The position numbers and the translations under genes are program-made. DNA of 64,000 bases from assembly GCA_003278305.1 (NCBI GenBank), contig QCFU01000002.1:62001-126000 (forward strand), written 5' to 3'. The notes beneath the pieces are model-generated. The model was not told where the DNA came from. It ran no database searches and was given only the letters and a program-made list of their open reading frames with translations. Shown here piece after piece: positions 36,538-46,033 of this stretch. This stretch comes from Prochlorococcus sp. AG-363-M21. GTDB lineage: Bacteria; Cyanobacteriota; Cyanobacteriia; PCC-6307; Cyanobiaceae. Each line of letters begins with the position of its first letter. The stretch's first letter is position 1.

Positions 36538-39066
36538 ATGAGCAGTTCTTCACAGCCAATCAATTTGAAGCTGCCGACTCCAGGCTGCTATGCAGATCCC
36601 ATCAAAGCAGGAAATGATGCAGATGCAGTATTTGATGGAATGACAGAGCATTTGTTTTTCACTCTTGGAAAGCTAGCTACAACAGCAAGTCTCAGAGACC
36701 TATATATGGCACTGAGCTATGCAATTAGAGATAGATTAATGACTCGATACTTGGCCACTCAAGAAGCAATAAGAGCTAATCCGAAAAAAACAGTCGCTTA
36801 TCTTTCCGCTGAATTTTTAATCGGTCCTCAATTAAATAATAATTTACTTAATCTTGGTATTAAAGAAGAGGCCGAAGAAGCTGTAAAAAGATTTGGGATC
36901 GAATCTTTAAATCATATTCTTGAAGTCGAAGAAGAACCAGGCCTAGGCAATGGAGGGCTTGGGCGATTAGCAGCTTGTTATATGGAATCTTTAGCTAGTC
37001 TTCAAATACCCGCTATTGGATATGGAATCAGATATGAATTTGGGATCTTCAACCAACTAATAAGAGATGGATGGCAAGTAGAAGTCACTGATAAATGGCT
37101 TAAAGGAGGCTGGCCCTGGGAATTACCTCAACCTGATGAATCTTGTTTTGTTGGCTTTGGTGGACGGACTGAAAGTTATATAGATGATAAAGGAAATTAT
37201 CGTTCTAGATGGATTCCAGCTGAACATGCAATTGGAGTCCCTCATGATATTCCTATACTTGGTTATCGAGTAAATAATTGTGATCGATTAAGACTTTGGA
37301 GAGCTGATGCCACTGAAAGTTTTGACTTCTATGCATTTAATATTGGTGATTATTATGGAGCAGTTGAAGAAAAAGTTGCTTCAGAAACTATATCTAAAGT
37401 TCTTTACCCAAATGATGGCACTGATGAAGGAAGAAGATTAAGGCTAAAACAACAACATTTCTTTGTAAGTTGTTCCCTACAAGACATGCTAAGAAGCCTT
37501 AGCAAAAGAGGTATTGCAATAGAAGAATTTCCTGATCATTGGACAGTGCAACTGAATGATACCCACCCTGCAATTGCAGTCGCAGAATTAATGAGATTAT
37601 TAATAGATAGCCATCATTTTGAATGGGAGAAAGCATGGGATATAACTAGCAAATCGGTAGCATATACAAATCACACTTTATTACCTGAGGCTCTAGAAAA
37701 ATGGGATCTAGATCTCTTTAAGAGTCTACTTCCCAGACATTTAGAAATAATCTATGAAATCAACAAAAGGTTCTTACAACAAGTCCGTCTAAGATATCCA
37801 GGAAATGATTCTATTCTCAGAAAACTATCAATTATTGATGAAGATGGTTGCAAAGCAATCCGAATGGCTCATTTGGCTACGATTGGAGCTCACCATGTAA
37901 ATGGAGTTGCTGCACTACATTCAGACTTAATTAAAAGACAATTGTTCCCTGAGTTTGCAGAGCTTTGGCCAGAAAAATTCACAAATATAACTAATGGAGT
38001 AACTCCTAGAAGGTGGATGGCTCTTGCAAATCCTCCACTTTCACTGCTTTTAGATAAAGAAGTTGGAGAAAGTTGGATTACAAATATGGAAATTCTTGAA
38101 CAATTAGAAAACAAACAAAATGATACTCACTTCCTAGATGCTTATGGAGAAACAAAGTTACTTGGAAAGCGTAAGCTTGCAGGTTACATTCATAGACAAA
38201 CAGGAGTTTTAGTCGATCCATCTAGTTTATTTGATGTACAAGTTAAGCGAATTCATCAATATAAAAGACAACACTTAAATGCTCTTCAAGTAATCTCTCA
38301 ATATCTACGTATCAAGAATGGAACAGCTAATGATATAGCGCCAAGAACAGTTATTTTTGGAGGCAAGGCTGCTCCAGGATATTTTATGGCTAAGTTAATA
38401 ATTAGATTCATTAATGGTATAGCGGAAGTGGTTAATGCAGATCCTGATATGGATGGTCGCTTAAGAGTCATATTTTTACCTGATTACAATGTGAAGTTAG
38501 GGGAGCAAGTATATTCTGCAACTGATCTTTCTGAACAAATATCTACTGCTGGGAAAGAAGCATCAGGTACTGGAAATATGAAATTTGCTATGAACGGTGC
38601 CTTAACAATTGGCACACTAGATGGTGCAAATATCGAAATCAGAGACAAGGTTGGTTCAGATAATTTTTTCTTATTTGGTAATACTGAAAGTGAAATAATG
38701 AATCTTCGCAAAAATGGTTACAATCCCAAGAAATTTATAGATGAATTACCTGAGTTGTCTGAAGCTCTAAAATTGATTGAAGTAGGTCACTTTAGTAATG
38801 GTGATACAGAATTATTTCGACCATTGCTTAATAGTTTAACGGGGTATGATCCATTTTTTGTTATGGCTGATTTTGCTGATTATTTAAACACTCAAGATAA
38901 AGTAAGTATTGCTTGGAAAGATCGGAAAGAATGGAATAGAATGGCATTGCTAAATACTGCCAGATCAGGTTTCTTTTCATCCGATAGATCTATAAGAGAA
39001 TATTGCTCATCAATATGGAATGTAGACCCGTTAAAAGTAGAAATCACATGCAACGTGAACGCCTAA
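36538..39066 (+). CDS. glgP: Glycogen phosphorylase
   Basis: 842 aa, ATG start. Releases glucose-1-phosphate from glycogen, the night-time carbon store. Family blocks: AYLSAEFLIGPQLNNNL, EEEPGLGNGGLGRLAACYMES, TVQLNDTHPAIAVAELMR, VKRIHQYKRQHLNAL and the PLP region EASGTGNMKFAMNGALTIG. Length and order are normal for GH-GT35. Single gene; two unknown genes face it on the other strand 8 bp downstream. Confidence 0.97.
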   Translation: MSSSSQPINLKLPTPGCYADPIKAGNDADAVFDGMTEHLFFTLGKLATTASLRDLYMALSYAIRDRLMTRYLATQEAIRANPKKTVAYLSAEFLIGPQLNNNLLNLGIKEEAEEAVKRFGIESLNHILEVEEEPGLGNGGLGRLAACYMESLASLQIPAIGYGIRYEFGIFNQLIRDGWQVEVTDKWLKGGWPWELPQPDESCFVGFGGRTESYIDDKGNYRSRWIPAEHAIGVPHDIPILGYRVNNCDRLRLWRADATESFDFYAFNIGDYYGAVEEKVASETISKVLYPNDGTDEGRRLRLKQQHFFVSCSLQDMLRSLSKRGIAIEEFPDHWTVQLNDTHPAIAVAELMRLLIDSHHFEWEKAWDITSKSVAYTNHTLLPEALEKWDLDLFKSLLPRHLEIIYEINKRFLQQVRLRYPGNDSILRKLSIIDEDGCKAIRMAHLATIGAHHVNGVAALHSDLIKRQLFPEFAELWPEKFTNITNGVTPRRWMALANPPLSLLLDKEVGESWITNMEILEQLENKQNDTHFLDAYGETKLLGKRKLAGYIHRQTGVLVDPSSLFDVQVKRIHQYKRQHLNALQVISQYLRIKNGTANDIAPRTVIFGGKAAPGYFMAKLIIRFINGIAEVVNADPDMDGRLRVIFLPDYNVKLGEQVYSATDLSEQISTAGKEASGTGNMKFAMNGALTIGTLDGANIEIRDKVGSDNFFLFGNTESEIMNLRKNGYNPKKFIDELPELSEALKLIEVGHFSNGDTELFRPLLNSLTGYDPFFVMADFADYLNTQDKVSIAWKDRKEWNRMALLNTARSGFFSSDRSIREYCSSIWNVDPLKVEITCNVNA

Positions 39067-39074
39067 AAAAGTAA

Positions 39075-39524
39075 TTAATTCCTATCTGGCAAGTCTGGAG
39101 TCTGATGAAGAAGTCGATTAAGCCTAAGTCTATCCGCATTCAAAGGATCAGGAGCCAATTCTCCAGCCATCTCTTTAAATTTACGCTCTATTTCTTCAGG
39201 AACTCTGACATCAAATATTCTTTCCATCAAAGCTTCAATTGAGTAAAGATGAGCATTAATATTCTCAATATCCGCTATTGCCTGCTGGAGAGTTTCAGCT
39301 TCCTTAACATCGGTGGCTTTTGCCTGAGAGGATTCTTCAGAATCAATTAAAGTATTTTGTTTTTGCAAATCTTCTAAAACCCTACTTACTAGTGTTCTAA
39401 AAGCTTGTAAAGCTGCCCAATTCAACTCTTGTTGGTGACGGAGAGTAGGAAACTCTCTTATAAGCCGATCGTGTTCCTTGTAGAACTTTAGGCAGTCAGG
39501 GCATTGACAAGGCTCTTCAGGCAT
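39075..39524 (-). CDS. Hypothetical protein with an N-terminal cysteine pair
   Basis: 149 aa, ATG start. Begins MPEEPCQCPDC, where C-x-C-x2-C suggests a possible metal knuckle, followed by FYKEHDRLIREFP and then mostly helical, coiled-coil-like sequence (HQQELNWAALQAFRTLVSRV; QQAIADIENINAHLYSIEAL). No membrane span. Unknown; the pattern of a short Cys head with a helical tail is seen in uncharacterised marine cyanobacterial proteins. 68 bp upstream lies another small unknown gene. Confidence 0.65.
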   Translation of the reverse strand: MPEEPCQCPDCLKFYKEHDRLIREFPTLRHQQELNWAALQAFRTLVSRVLEDLQKQNTLIDSEESSQAKATDVKEAETLQQAIADIENINAHLYSIEALMERIFDVRVPEEIERKFKEMAGELAPDPLNADRLRLNRLLHQTPDLPDRN

Positions 39525-39592
39525 GTCATCAGTCCTAATTACGCAACTTCTATCATTGCATCTTTAATGCATAGAAAACACATTAAAAAAAT

Positions 39593-39889
39593 TTAAGCAT
39601 CCTCTATTTCTTCAATACTTTCAGGTATTGGAACCTCAATGCTGCTCACAATTCCAATTACATCTCTTAATCGCATTGAATCCGCAAACCAACCCATAGC
39701 TTGTTCAGTATCTCCTTTGTTTTCAGCTTCACTTGCTTGGTCTTCATGTGCTTCTGCTAAAAGAGCCAGCCAACAAAGACATCTTGCTTGAACTATTGAG
39801 AGGTCCAAATCTGTTGGTTGAGATTTGGCTATTTGCTCACTCTCTTGTTGAACCAAGAGACGAAGACGCAAATCACTGAGCTGTGTCAT
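39593..39889 (-). CDS. Small acidic helical hypothetical protein
   Basis: 98 aa, ATG start. Almost wholly helical and acidic: LRLRLLVQQESEQIAKSQ, IVQARCLCWLALLAEAHED, then an acidic tail ESIEEIEDA. Resembles a short TPR-less helical hairpin. No known domain. Its strand and neighbours suggest a two-gene unit with 39075-39524. Codon use matches the surroundings, so I think it is expressed, but the evidence is modest. Confidence 0.6.
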   Translation of the reverse strand: MTQLSDLRLRLLVQQESEQIAKSQPTDLDLSIVQARCLCWLALLAEAHEDQASEAENKGDTEQAMGWFADSMRLRDVIGIVSSIEVPIPESIEEIEDA

Positions 39890-39985
39890 AAAGACTCATT
39901 TATCAAACACACGCTAGCTAGAGAGTAAGTGTTTTGCATACCCACTACATATAGGAGTTGAGATTATTTGTAACCTGATATTTTA

Positions 39986-40059
<74 letters not shown>

Positions 40060-40097
40060 ACTGGAACGATTGGTCATGCCAAGGCATTATGGAAGTT

Positions 40098-40500
40098 GAA
40101 AGCAGGAGAGGTGATCGCAATCAAAAAATTGTTGCCAAACAGCAATAAAATTTTGATTGAGGAAAGTCCGGGCTCCTTAATGGTCAAGCTTGCTGGGTAA
40201 CGCCCAGTGCGGGCAACCGTGAGGATAGTGCCACAGAAACACACCGCCAATGACTGAGGCAAAGCCCTCTGTACAGGCAAGGGTGCAAAGGTGCGGTAAG
40301 AGCGCACCAGCAGCATCGAGAGGTGCTGGCTAGGTAAACCCCGGCCAGGAGCAAGGTAAAAGAACTTGGTTGGCCATCTTTGCCAAGTTTTTGCTTAAAA
40401 CCCGCTAGAGGCTGTCGGCAACGACAGTCCCAGATAGATGATCACCCACTAACCTAACTAGATAGGTTAATGAACAGAACCCGGCTTACGACCTGCTTTC
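40098..40500 (+). ncRNA. rnpB: RNase P RNA
   Basis: The catalytic RNA of RNase P, type A layout. The terminal helix P1 is seen as GAAAGCAGG (40098-40106) with CCTGCTTTC (40492-40500). Conserved core elements are GAGGAAAGTCCGGGCTCC near 40159-40176 (P4/CR-I), the ACAGAAA segment near 40234, GGTGCGGTAAGAGCGCACC, and AACAGAACCCGGCTTACG near 40473-40490 that pairs back to P4. The length of 403 nt is typical for cyanobacteria. A run of six T follows P1 (40503-40509), a plausible transcript end. Ends are estimates to within a few bases. Confidence 0.93.
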
Positions 40501-40571
40501 ACCTTTTTTATGCAAACATCATTGAACTATGAGGACATTAAACCAACACTAAATTCATAGGAAAGTTTTTA

Positions 40572-41339
40572 ATGTCTGAAAAAAAGTCTCACAATATTTC
40601 CAATGCACGTCTAAAGGCAATATATAAATTATTAAATGATATTGGAATTAGCAAAAAAGAAAAAAATTTAATCAAAGCTAATGAAGCTTTATATATTCCA
40701 ATAATCCATGAGTCCTTAACACATACTTCAGCTAACCTTTCACAAAACCATGAAAAACTAGAATTTTTAGGTGATGCTGTATTACGGCTTGCTGCCTCGG
40801 AGTATATAGAAGAATTTTTTTCAGAGTTAACAGTTGGAGACCGTTCAGCTCTCAGATCCCAAATAGTTAGTGACGAATGGCTTGCAAAGCTTGGTCAAAA
40901 AATTGAGATTAATGAAATAATGCTTATTGGAAGCAAGGCAGAAAAAGATAGAGCTGCTTTAGAAACGATATGCGCAGAAGGCACTGAAGCATTAATAGGG
41001 GCAATTTATAAATGCTTCAAAGATCTAAAAATCATTAAAACTTGGCTTTCTACAGAATGGGATATAACCAGCAAGGATGTTCTGAATGATCCATATAAAC
41101 TTAATTCAAAATCTGCACTTCAAGAATGGAGCCAAGGAAAAAGATTAGATAAACCAGTCTATGAAATACAAGAAGTATCCAAACAGCATGGAGACAAGAA
41201 AAGATTTCTTTGCAAAGTCTTTGTTAATAAAAATATGCTAGGGCAAGCATTTGGGAGTTCTATCAAGAATTCAGAGAAAGAAGCTGCCAGAATTGCACTT
41301 GACACAATCCAAAAAATTAAGCAATTTGAAGATTCTTAA
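40572..41339 (+). CDS. rnc: Ribonuclease III
   Basis: 255 aa, ATG start. Cuts double-stranded RNA such as rRNA precursors. RNase III signature LEFLGDAVLRLAASEYI, with acidic metal ligands again at EGTEALIGAIY. The dsRNA-binding domain is the last 75 residues (SALQEWSQGKRLDKPVYE; KNSEKEAARIAL). It is longer than E. coli Rnc by about 29 residues. The last 23 bp overlap ndhS tail to tail. The 71 bp after rnpB hold no other gene. Confidence 0.95.
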   Translation: MSEKKSHNISNARLKAIYKLLNDIGISKKEKNLIKANEALYIPIIHESLTHTSANLSQNHEKLEFLGDAVLRLAASEYIEEFFSELTVGDRSALRSQIVSDEWLAKLGQKIEINEIMLIGSKAEKDRAALETICAEGTEALIGAIYKCFKDLKIIKTWLSTEWDITSKDVLNDPYKLNSKSALQEWSQGKRLDKPVYEIQEVSKQHGDKKRFLCKVFVNKNMLGQAFGSSIKNSEKEAARIALDTIQKIKQFEDS

Positions 41340-41505
41340 TAGGAATTGTTAATAACTTATCCCAGTTCCCTCCTTCAAATAAAACTGCTGCTTTGTCTTG
41401 ACTGAGTCTTTGAACAAAACCTTTGTACCCGTAATAAATTGAACTAGTATCATTAACAATGACAGATGATCCAGGTAGAATCATTCCTTCTGAATCATTA
41501 GACAT
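41317..41505 (-). CDS. ndhS: NDH-1 subunit S (NdhS), SH3-like ferredoxin-docking protein
   Basis: 62 aa, ATG start. Recognised by YYGYKGFVQRLSQDKAAVLF followed by EGGNWDKLLTIPIKNL, the hallmark of NdhS/Ssl0352 (DUF3252). NdhS sits on the stromal side of the photosynthetic NDH-1 complex and helps bind ferredoxin for cyclic electron flow. It is about the family length. Its stop lies inside rnc, 23 bp tail-to-tail overlap. Divergent from rimM with 47 bp between. Confidence 0.82.
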   Translation of the reverse strand: MSNDSEGMILPGSSVIVNDTSSIYYGYKGFVQRLSQDKAAVLFEGGNWDKLLTIPIKNLQIA

Positions 41506-41552
41506 AATAAAAAATAAAATCTTTTTATAGGTTAATTCTTAATTCATGAACA

Positions 41553-42083
41553 ATGGAAGAAAACATAATTTGGTTAACAGTTGGGAAGCTAGTTTCCCCC
41601 CAGGGAATGAAAGGCGAAATCAGAGTGAATCCAAGCACTGATTTTTCGGAAAGGTTTACAAAGCCTGGATATAGATGGTTACAACAAAAAAATGAGGAGC
41701 CTAAAAAAGTCGAATTAACTTCTGGCAGAAAGCATCCCGGAAGATCAATTTATATAGTTTCGTTTTTTGGAATTAAAACAAGAGAAGAAGCAGAATTACT
41801 AATAGGGCAAACAATATTAGTACCGTCTAATAACAGACCGTCACTTAATGATGGTGAATTCCACTTTCTTGATTTGGTTGGCTTGAAAGTCAAACTTAGT
41901 AAGAATAATCAATTAATAGGCGAAGTAGTCGATTTAACCCATGCTGGAAATGATTTATTAGAAATCAAGCTAATTAAGGGGAAAAAGATACTCATTCCTT
42001 TTGTAAAAGAAATAGTTCCAATCGTAGATATCAAAAAAGGTTATATATTAATTTCTCCACCACCAGGTCTTTTGGAACTTTAA
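41553..42083 (+). CDS. rimM: Ribosome maturation factor RimM
   Basis: 176 aa, ATG start. Binds S19 in the 30S head and helps 16S rRNA processing. The N-terminal barrel starts TVGKLVSPQGMKGEIRVNP; the C-terminal PRC-barrel has the HFLDLVGLKVKLS segment and the ILIPFVKEIVPIVDIKKGY end. Typical length. It lies between ndhS (divergent) and glmS (convergent, 27 bp). Confidence 0.95.
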   Translation: MEENIIWLTVGKLVSPQGMKGEIRVNPSTDFSERFTKPGYRWLQQKNEEPKKVELTSGRKHPGRSIYIVSFFGIKTREEAELLIGQTILVPSNNRPSLNDGEFHFLDLVGLKVKLSKNNQLIGEVVDLTHAGNDLLEIKLIKGKKILIPFVKEIVPIVDIKKGYILISPPPGLLEL

Positions 42084-42110
42084 GAAAGTTAATTGACATT
42101 ATTTTTACTA

Positions 42111-44015
42111 TTATTCAACAGTAACGCTCTTTGCTAAATTCCTCGGTTGATCTACATCAAGTCCACGATGCGCAGCAATATGGTAACTTAATAATTGCAT
42201 TGGAATAACCGTTAATAACGGGCTAATCCATTCACTTACCTTAGGTATTGGCATTAAACTATCAAATATATCTGACTGAGATGCTTGTGGTGATACTCCT
42301 ATAAGTGTTGCATCTCTAGCTTTTGCCTCTTGAGAATTGCTCAATACTTTATCAAAAACAATACCAGGATTTGCAATAGAAATGACTTTAACATGAGGGT
42401 CTAATAATGCAATTGGTCCATGCTTCATTTCACCAGCAGGGTATCCTTCTGCATGGATATAACTTATCTCTTTTAATTTCAATGCTCCTTCAAGAGCAAT
42501 TGGATAATTAATACCTCTAGCTAAATAAATTACATCTTTAGTTTCTGCAAATTGATGAGATAATGATTCCGCAATTTGATCATGTTTTTGAACTACTTCT
42601 CTCAAATAATGAGGAATAGATTCAATCTGATGTGCAAGTTCTCTAATCTCTTTAATCGTTTTACTTTTTCTATGTGAAGCAAAAGCGATCGTTAATCCAT
42701 AAAAAGCAAGCAATTCAGCTAAAAAAGTTTTTGTCGCCGCAACACCAACCTCTATGCCAGCGCCTATATCAAGAATATTATCTACTTTTCGAGATATGGA
42801 ACTATCCGCCCTATTAGTTATTGCTAGCAATCTTGGAGCATAAGCTGGATCTTGATTCTTGTTCCTCCGATTAGATTCCATTGTCAATGCTGCCAAAGTA
42901 TCTGCTGTCTCTCCTGATTGAGTAACACCAATGACAAGAGTATTTGGGGCCAAAGGCGGTGGTGCATATCGAAATTCACTTGCATAAAACACTGAGGTTG
43001 GAATTCCTGCAAATTGCTCTAGCAAATAAGCTCCGACCATTCCTGCATGCCTACTTGAGCCACAAGCAATGATTTGAATCTGCTCAATTGACTGATAAAA
43101 AGAATCATCAAAAGGCAATGCTACTTTTCCCTCTTCACTAAAGCCTTTAGGCAAATGTCTAGCAATCCATAAATCTGCCATTTCAGGTTGCTCATAAATC
43201 TCCTTAAGCATGAAATGTCGAAAATGCTTTTTTTCAACAATGTGCTCAACCCCTGTAAGTAAAGAAGGTGTCCTTTCCTGACGAATCCCTTGAGAGTTAT
43301 AGAGCTCAATACCAAGTGGCGTTAATAAGGCAATTTCGCCATCTTCCATAGGTAAAATTGTTCGCGCAAAACCTGCTAAAGCGGGCGTATCACTAGCACA
43401 GAGAAATTCACCTTCGCCTAAACCAATCACCAATGGTGCTTCTTTACTAGCTACCACAAGTGCATCAGGTGCGTCCTCCCATATAACCGCTAACGCATAT
43501 GAACCCTGTAATAAGGTAGATACTTTTTGAATTGCCTTCAAGAGTGTTAAGCCTTTTGCTTGAGAATTATCTGCCTCTAGACGCTTTAATTCTCTTGCAA
43601 TCAAATGAGGGATAACTTCCGTATCCGTTTCTGAAACAAATTTAACGCCTTCTGACTCAAGTTCTTCTTTGATTAGTCGATAATTTTCAATAATTCCATT
43701 TTGCACAACAGCAATTTTTCCTGAAGTATCACAATGAGGATGTGCATTAATTACTTCAGGCTTTCCATGGGTAGCCCATCTGGTATGTCCAATGCCAATA
43801 TTCCCTGGGGCACCATCTTCATCTATTAATAAAGAAAGATTATTTAATTTACCTTTTGCCTTCTTATAAGAAATGGATCCTTGTTTAACTTTGTCAAAAG
43901 TTTGAATGGTTGCAATTCCAGCAGAATCGTATCCACGATATTCAAGCTTCCTTAAGCCTTTCAAAAGCAAAGGAGCTGCTTCTTGTGACCCTATTACGGC
44001 AACAATTCCACACAT
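42111..44015 (-). CDS. glmS: Glutamine-fructose-6-phosphate aminotransferase (isomerising)
   Basis: 634 aa, ATG start, with the glutamine amidotransferase nucleophile directly after it (MCGIVAVIG, Cys2). First step to UDP-GlcNAc for peptidoglycan and lipopolysaccharide. The N-terminal domain has YRGYDSAGIA and GHTRWATHG; the SIS domains have ACGSSRHAGMVGAYLLE and VTQSGETADTLAAL, and the end is QPRNLAKSVTVE. About 25 residues longer than E. coli GlmS. No ribozyme-type leader is seen upstream (only 88 bp to psaC). Confidence 0.96.
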   Translation of the reverse strand: MCGIVAVIGSQEAAPLLLKGLRKLEYRGYDSAGIATIQTFDKVKQGSISYKKAKGKLNNLSLLIDEDGAPGNIGIGHTRWATHGKPEVINAHPHCDTSGKIAVVQNGIIENYRLIKEELESEGVKFVSETDTEVIPHLIARELKRLEADNSQAKGLTLLKAIQKVSTLLQGSYALAVIWEDAPDALVVASKEAPLVIGLGEGEFLCASDTPALAGFARTILPMEDGEIALLTPLGIELYNSQGIRQERTPSLLTGVEHIVEKKHFRHFMLKEIYEQPEMADLWIARHLPKGFSEEGKVALPFDDSFYQSIEQIQIIACGSSRHAGMVGAYLLEQFAGIPTSVFYASEFRYAPPPLAPNTLVIGVTQSGETADTLAALTMESNRRNKNQDPAYAPRLLAITNRADSSISRKVDNILDIGAGIEVGVAATKTFLAELLAFYGLTIAFASHRKSKTIKEIRELAHQIESIPHYLREVVQKHDQIAESLSHQFAETKDVIYLARGINYPIALEGALKLKEISYIHAEGYPAGEMKHGPIALLDPHVKVISIANPGIVFDKVLSNSQEAKARDATLIGVSPQASQSDIFDSLMPIPKVSEWISPLLTVIPMQLLSYHIAAHRGLDVDQPRNLAKSVTVE

Positions 44016-44103
44016 TTATTACGTTTGAAGATACGAGCACTAAGTATCAAGTGAACTTTACTTAAGAAAACTTTTGTGAAAAAGCTTTGTTTAAGAAATG
44101 CAC

Positions 44104-44355
<252 letters not shown>

Positions 44356-44484
44356 CTATAAAAAAATTGCATTGTTGAAACTCTACTCAATTTGGTCCAA
44401 CATAAAAAGATTAATCCAAGTGGCTTCACTCTTGTTAACTCGACGCCATTTGCATCTAGGATAAAAGTCTAATCTTCATGATGT

Positions 44485-44727
44485 ATGTCCCAGGACGCAA
44501 TTCTCGAAAAAGTTCGTTCTATCGTTTCAGAACAACTTAGTGTTGATTCAAGCGAAGTAAAGCTTGAATCCAATTTTCAAAATGATTTAGGAGCTGACTC
44601 CCTCGACACTGTTGAGTTAGTTATGGCTCTTGAAGAAGCTTTTGACATTGAAATCCCTGACGAAGCCGCCGAAGGTATCGCTACTGTTGGCGATGCTGTT
44701 AAATACATCGACGAAAAGCAAAGTTGA
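44485..44727 (+). CDS. acpP: Acyl carrier protein
   Basis: 80 aa, ATG start. Carries the growing fatty acyl chain on a phosphopantetheine attached at S39 in [18 protein letters not shown]. Acidic, with the four-helix pattern. The fabF start follows within 8 bp of the stop, an operon layout common in bacteria. Nothing unusual. Confidence 0.97.
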   Translation: MSQDAILEKVRSIVSEQLSVDSSEVKLESNFQNDLGADSLDTVELVMALEEAFDIEIPDEAAEGIATVGDAVKYIDEKQS

Positions 44728-44730
44728 GGA
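44726..44730 (+). promoter_or_regulatory. Ribosome-binding site of fabF
   Basis: GAGGA overlaps the acpP stop (TGA at 44725-44727) and lies 5 nt before ATG 44736 and 8 nt before ATG 44739. This decides the fabF start against the TTG at 44724. Confidence 0.7.
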
Positions 44731-44735
44731 ATCTC

Positions 44736-45983
44736 ATGATGGAGAATCTCCATCGAGTTGTCATTACTGGTCTCGGCGCTATTACGCCAATTGGCAATAC
44801 CGTCGAAGACTATTTCCATGGCCTGAAAACTGGACGCAATGGGGTTAGTCCAATCACCCTTTTTGATGCTTCTAGTCATGCCTGTCGCTTTGGCGCCGAA
44901 GTCAAGGACTTTGACCCAACAGGTCTTTTAGAGCCGAAAGAATCAAAAAGATGGGATCGATTCTCCAAATTTGGAGTAATTGCTGCCAAAGAAGCAGTAT
45001 CTGATTCAGGTCTCACAATTGATGAACGCAATGCATCTCGAATAGGAGTGATTATTGGCTCTGGTGTAGGGGGTCTACTAACCATGGAAACCCAAGCACA
45101 AATTTTGAGTATTAAGGGACCTTCTCGAGTAAGTCCCTTTACCGTGCCAATGATGATTCCAAATATGGCCACAGGTCTTGCTGCAATTGCAATTGGCGCA
45201 AAAGGGCCTAGCTCCTCTGTATCAACAGCATGCGCAGCTGGATCAAATGCAATTGGCGATTCATTCAGACTGCTACAACTCGGCAAGGCAGATGCAATGA
45301 TTTGCGGAGGAGCTGAAGCAAGTATCACGCCACTTGGTGTTGCAGGTTTCTCAAGTGCAAAAGCTCTATCCTTTAGAAATGATGACCCATCAACAGCTAG
45401 TAGGCCATTTGATGCGGAGAGAGATGGATTTGTTATTGGCGAAGGTTCTGGTGTGTTAATTCTTGAAACACTTGAACATGCACAAAAACGTGATGCATCT
45501 ATCTATGCAGAAATTATTGGTTATGGAACAACATGTGATGCACATCACATCACATCCCCTTCTCCTGGTGGGGCAGGTGGCTCTGAAGCAATGAAACAAG
45601 CAATTCTAGATGCTGAAATCAATGCAGATTGTATTGATTACATCAATGCTCATGGAACTAGCACACCTGCAAATGACAGCAATGAAACCTCAGCAATTAA
45701 AACTGCTTTAGGTACTCGAGCTCAAACAATACCAATTAGCTCAACAAAATCAATGACTGGACACTTGCTAGGCGGTTCTGGTGGCATTGAAGCAGTAGCA
45801 TGTGCTCTTGCAATTAAGCATGGAGTCATCCCACCAACAATTAATTATTTAAATCCTGATCCAATATGTGATTTGGATTATGTACCGAATACCGCTAGAG
45901 AAAACAAATTAGATGTTGTACTTTCTAATTCGTTTGGATTTGGAGGGCATAATGTTTGCCTAGCCTTCCGAAAAATGCTCTAG
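44736..45983 (+). CDS. fabF: Beta-ketoacyl-ACP synthase II
   Basis: 415 aa from ATG 44736 (GAGGA just upstream; 44739 is equally possible). Condenses malonyl-ACP with acyl-ACP, including the step to C18. Cys-His-His triad: [38 protein letters not shown]. Starts with the standard [13 protein letters not shown]. Operon partner acpP. The tktA gene starts about 50 bp after the stop and may share the message. Confidence 0.96.
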   Translation: MMENLHRVVITGLGAITPIGNTVEDYFHGLKTGRNGVSPITLFDASSHACRFGAEVKDFDPTGLLEPKESKRWDRFSKFGVIAAKEAVSDSGLTIDERNASRIGVIIGSGVGGLLTMETQAQILSIKGPSRVSPFTVPMMIPNMATGLAAIAIGAKGPSSSVSTACAAGSNAIGDSFRLLQLGKADAMICGGAEASITPLGVAGFSSAKALSFRNDDPSTASRPFDAERDGFVIGEGSGVLILETLEHAQKRDASIYAEIIGYGTTCDAHHITSPSPGGAGGSEAMKQAILDAEINADCIDYINAHGTSTPANDSNETSAIKTALGTRAQTIPISSTKSMTGHLLGGSGGIEAVACALAIKHGVIPPTINYLNPDPICDLDYVPNTARENKLDVVLSNSFGFGGHNVCLAFRKML

Positions 45984-46033
45984 TCAAATTCAAACACCAA
46001 TTTCATCGACTTTTCAAACCCCTAATCTTCACA

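Noticed and set aside
42111-44103. glmS ribozyme in the leader
   Set aside because: Only 88 bp separate glmS from psaC, and no ribozyme-like fold was recognised.
45956-46033. TTG start of tktA inside fabF
   Set aside because: The family begins near ATG 46034, and the extension would overlap the end of fabF by 28 bp.
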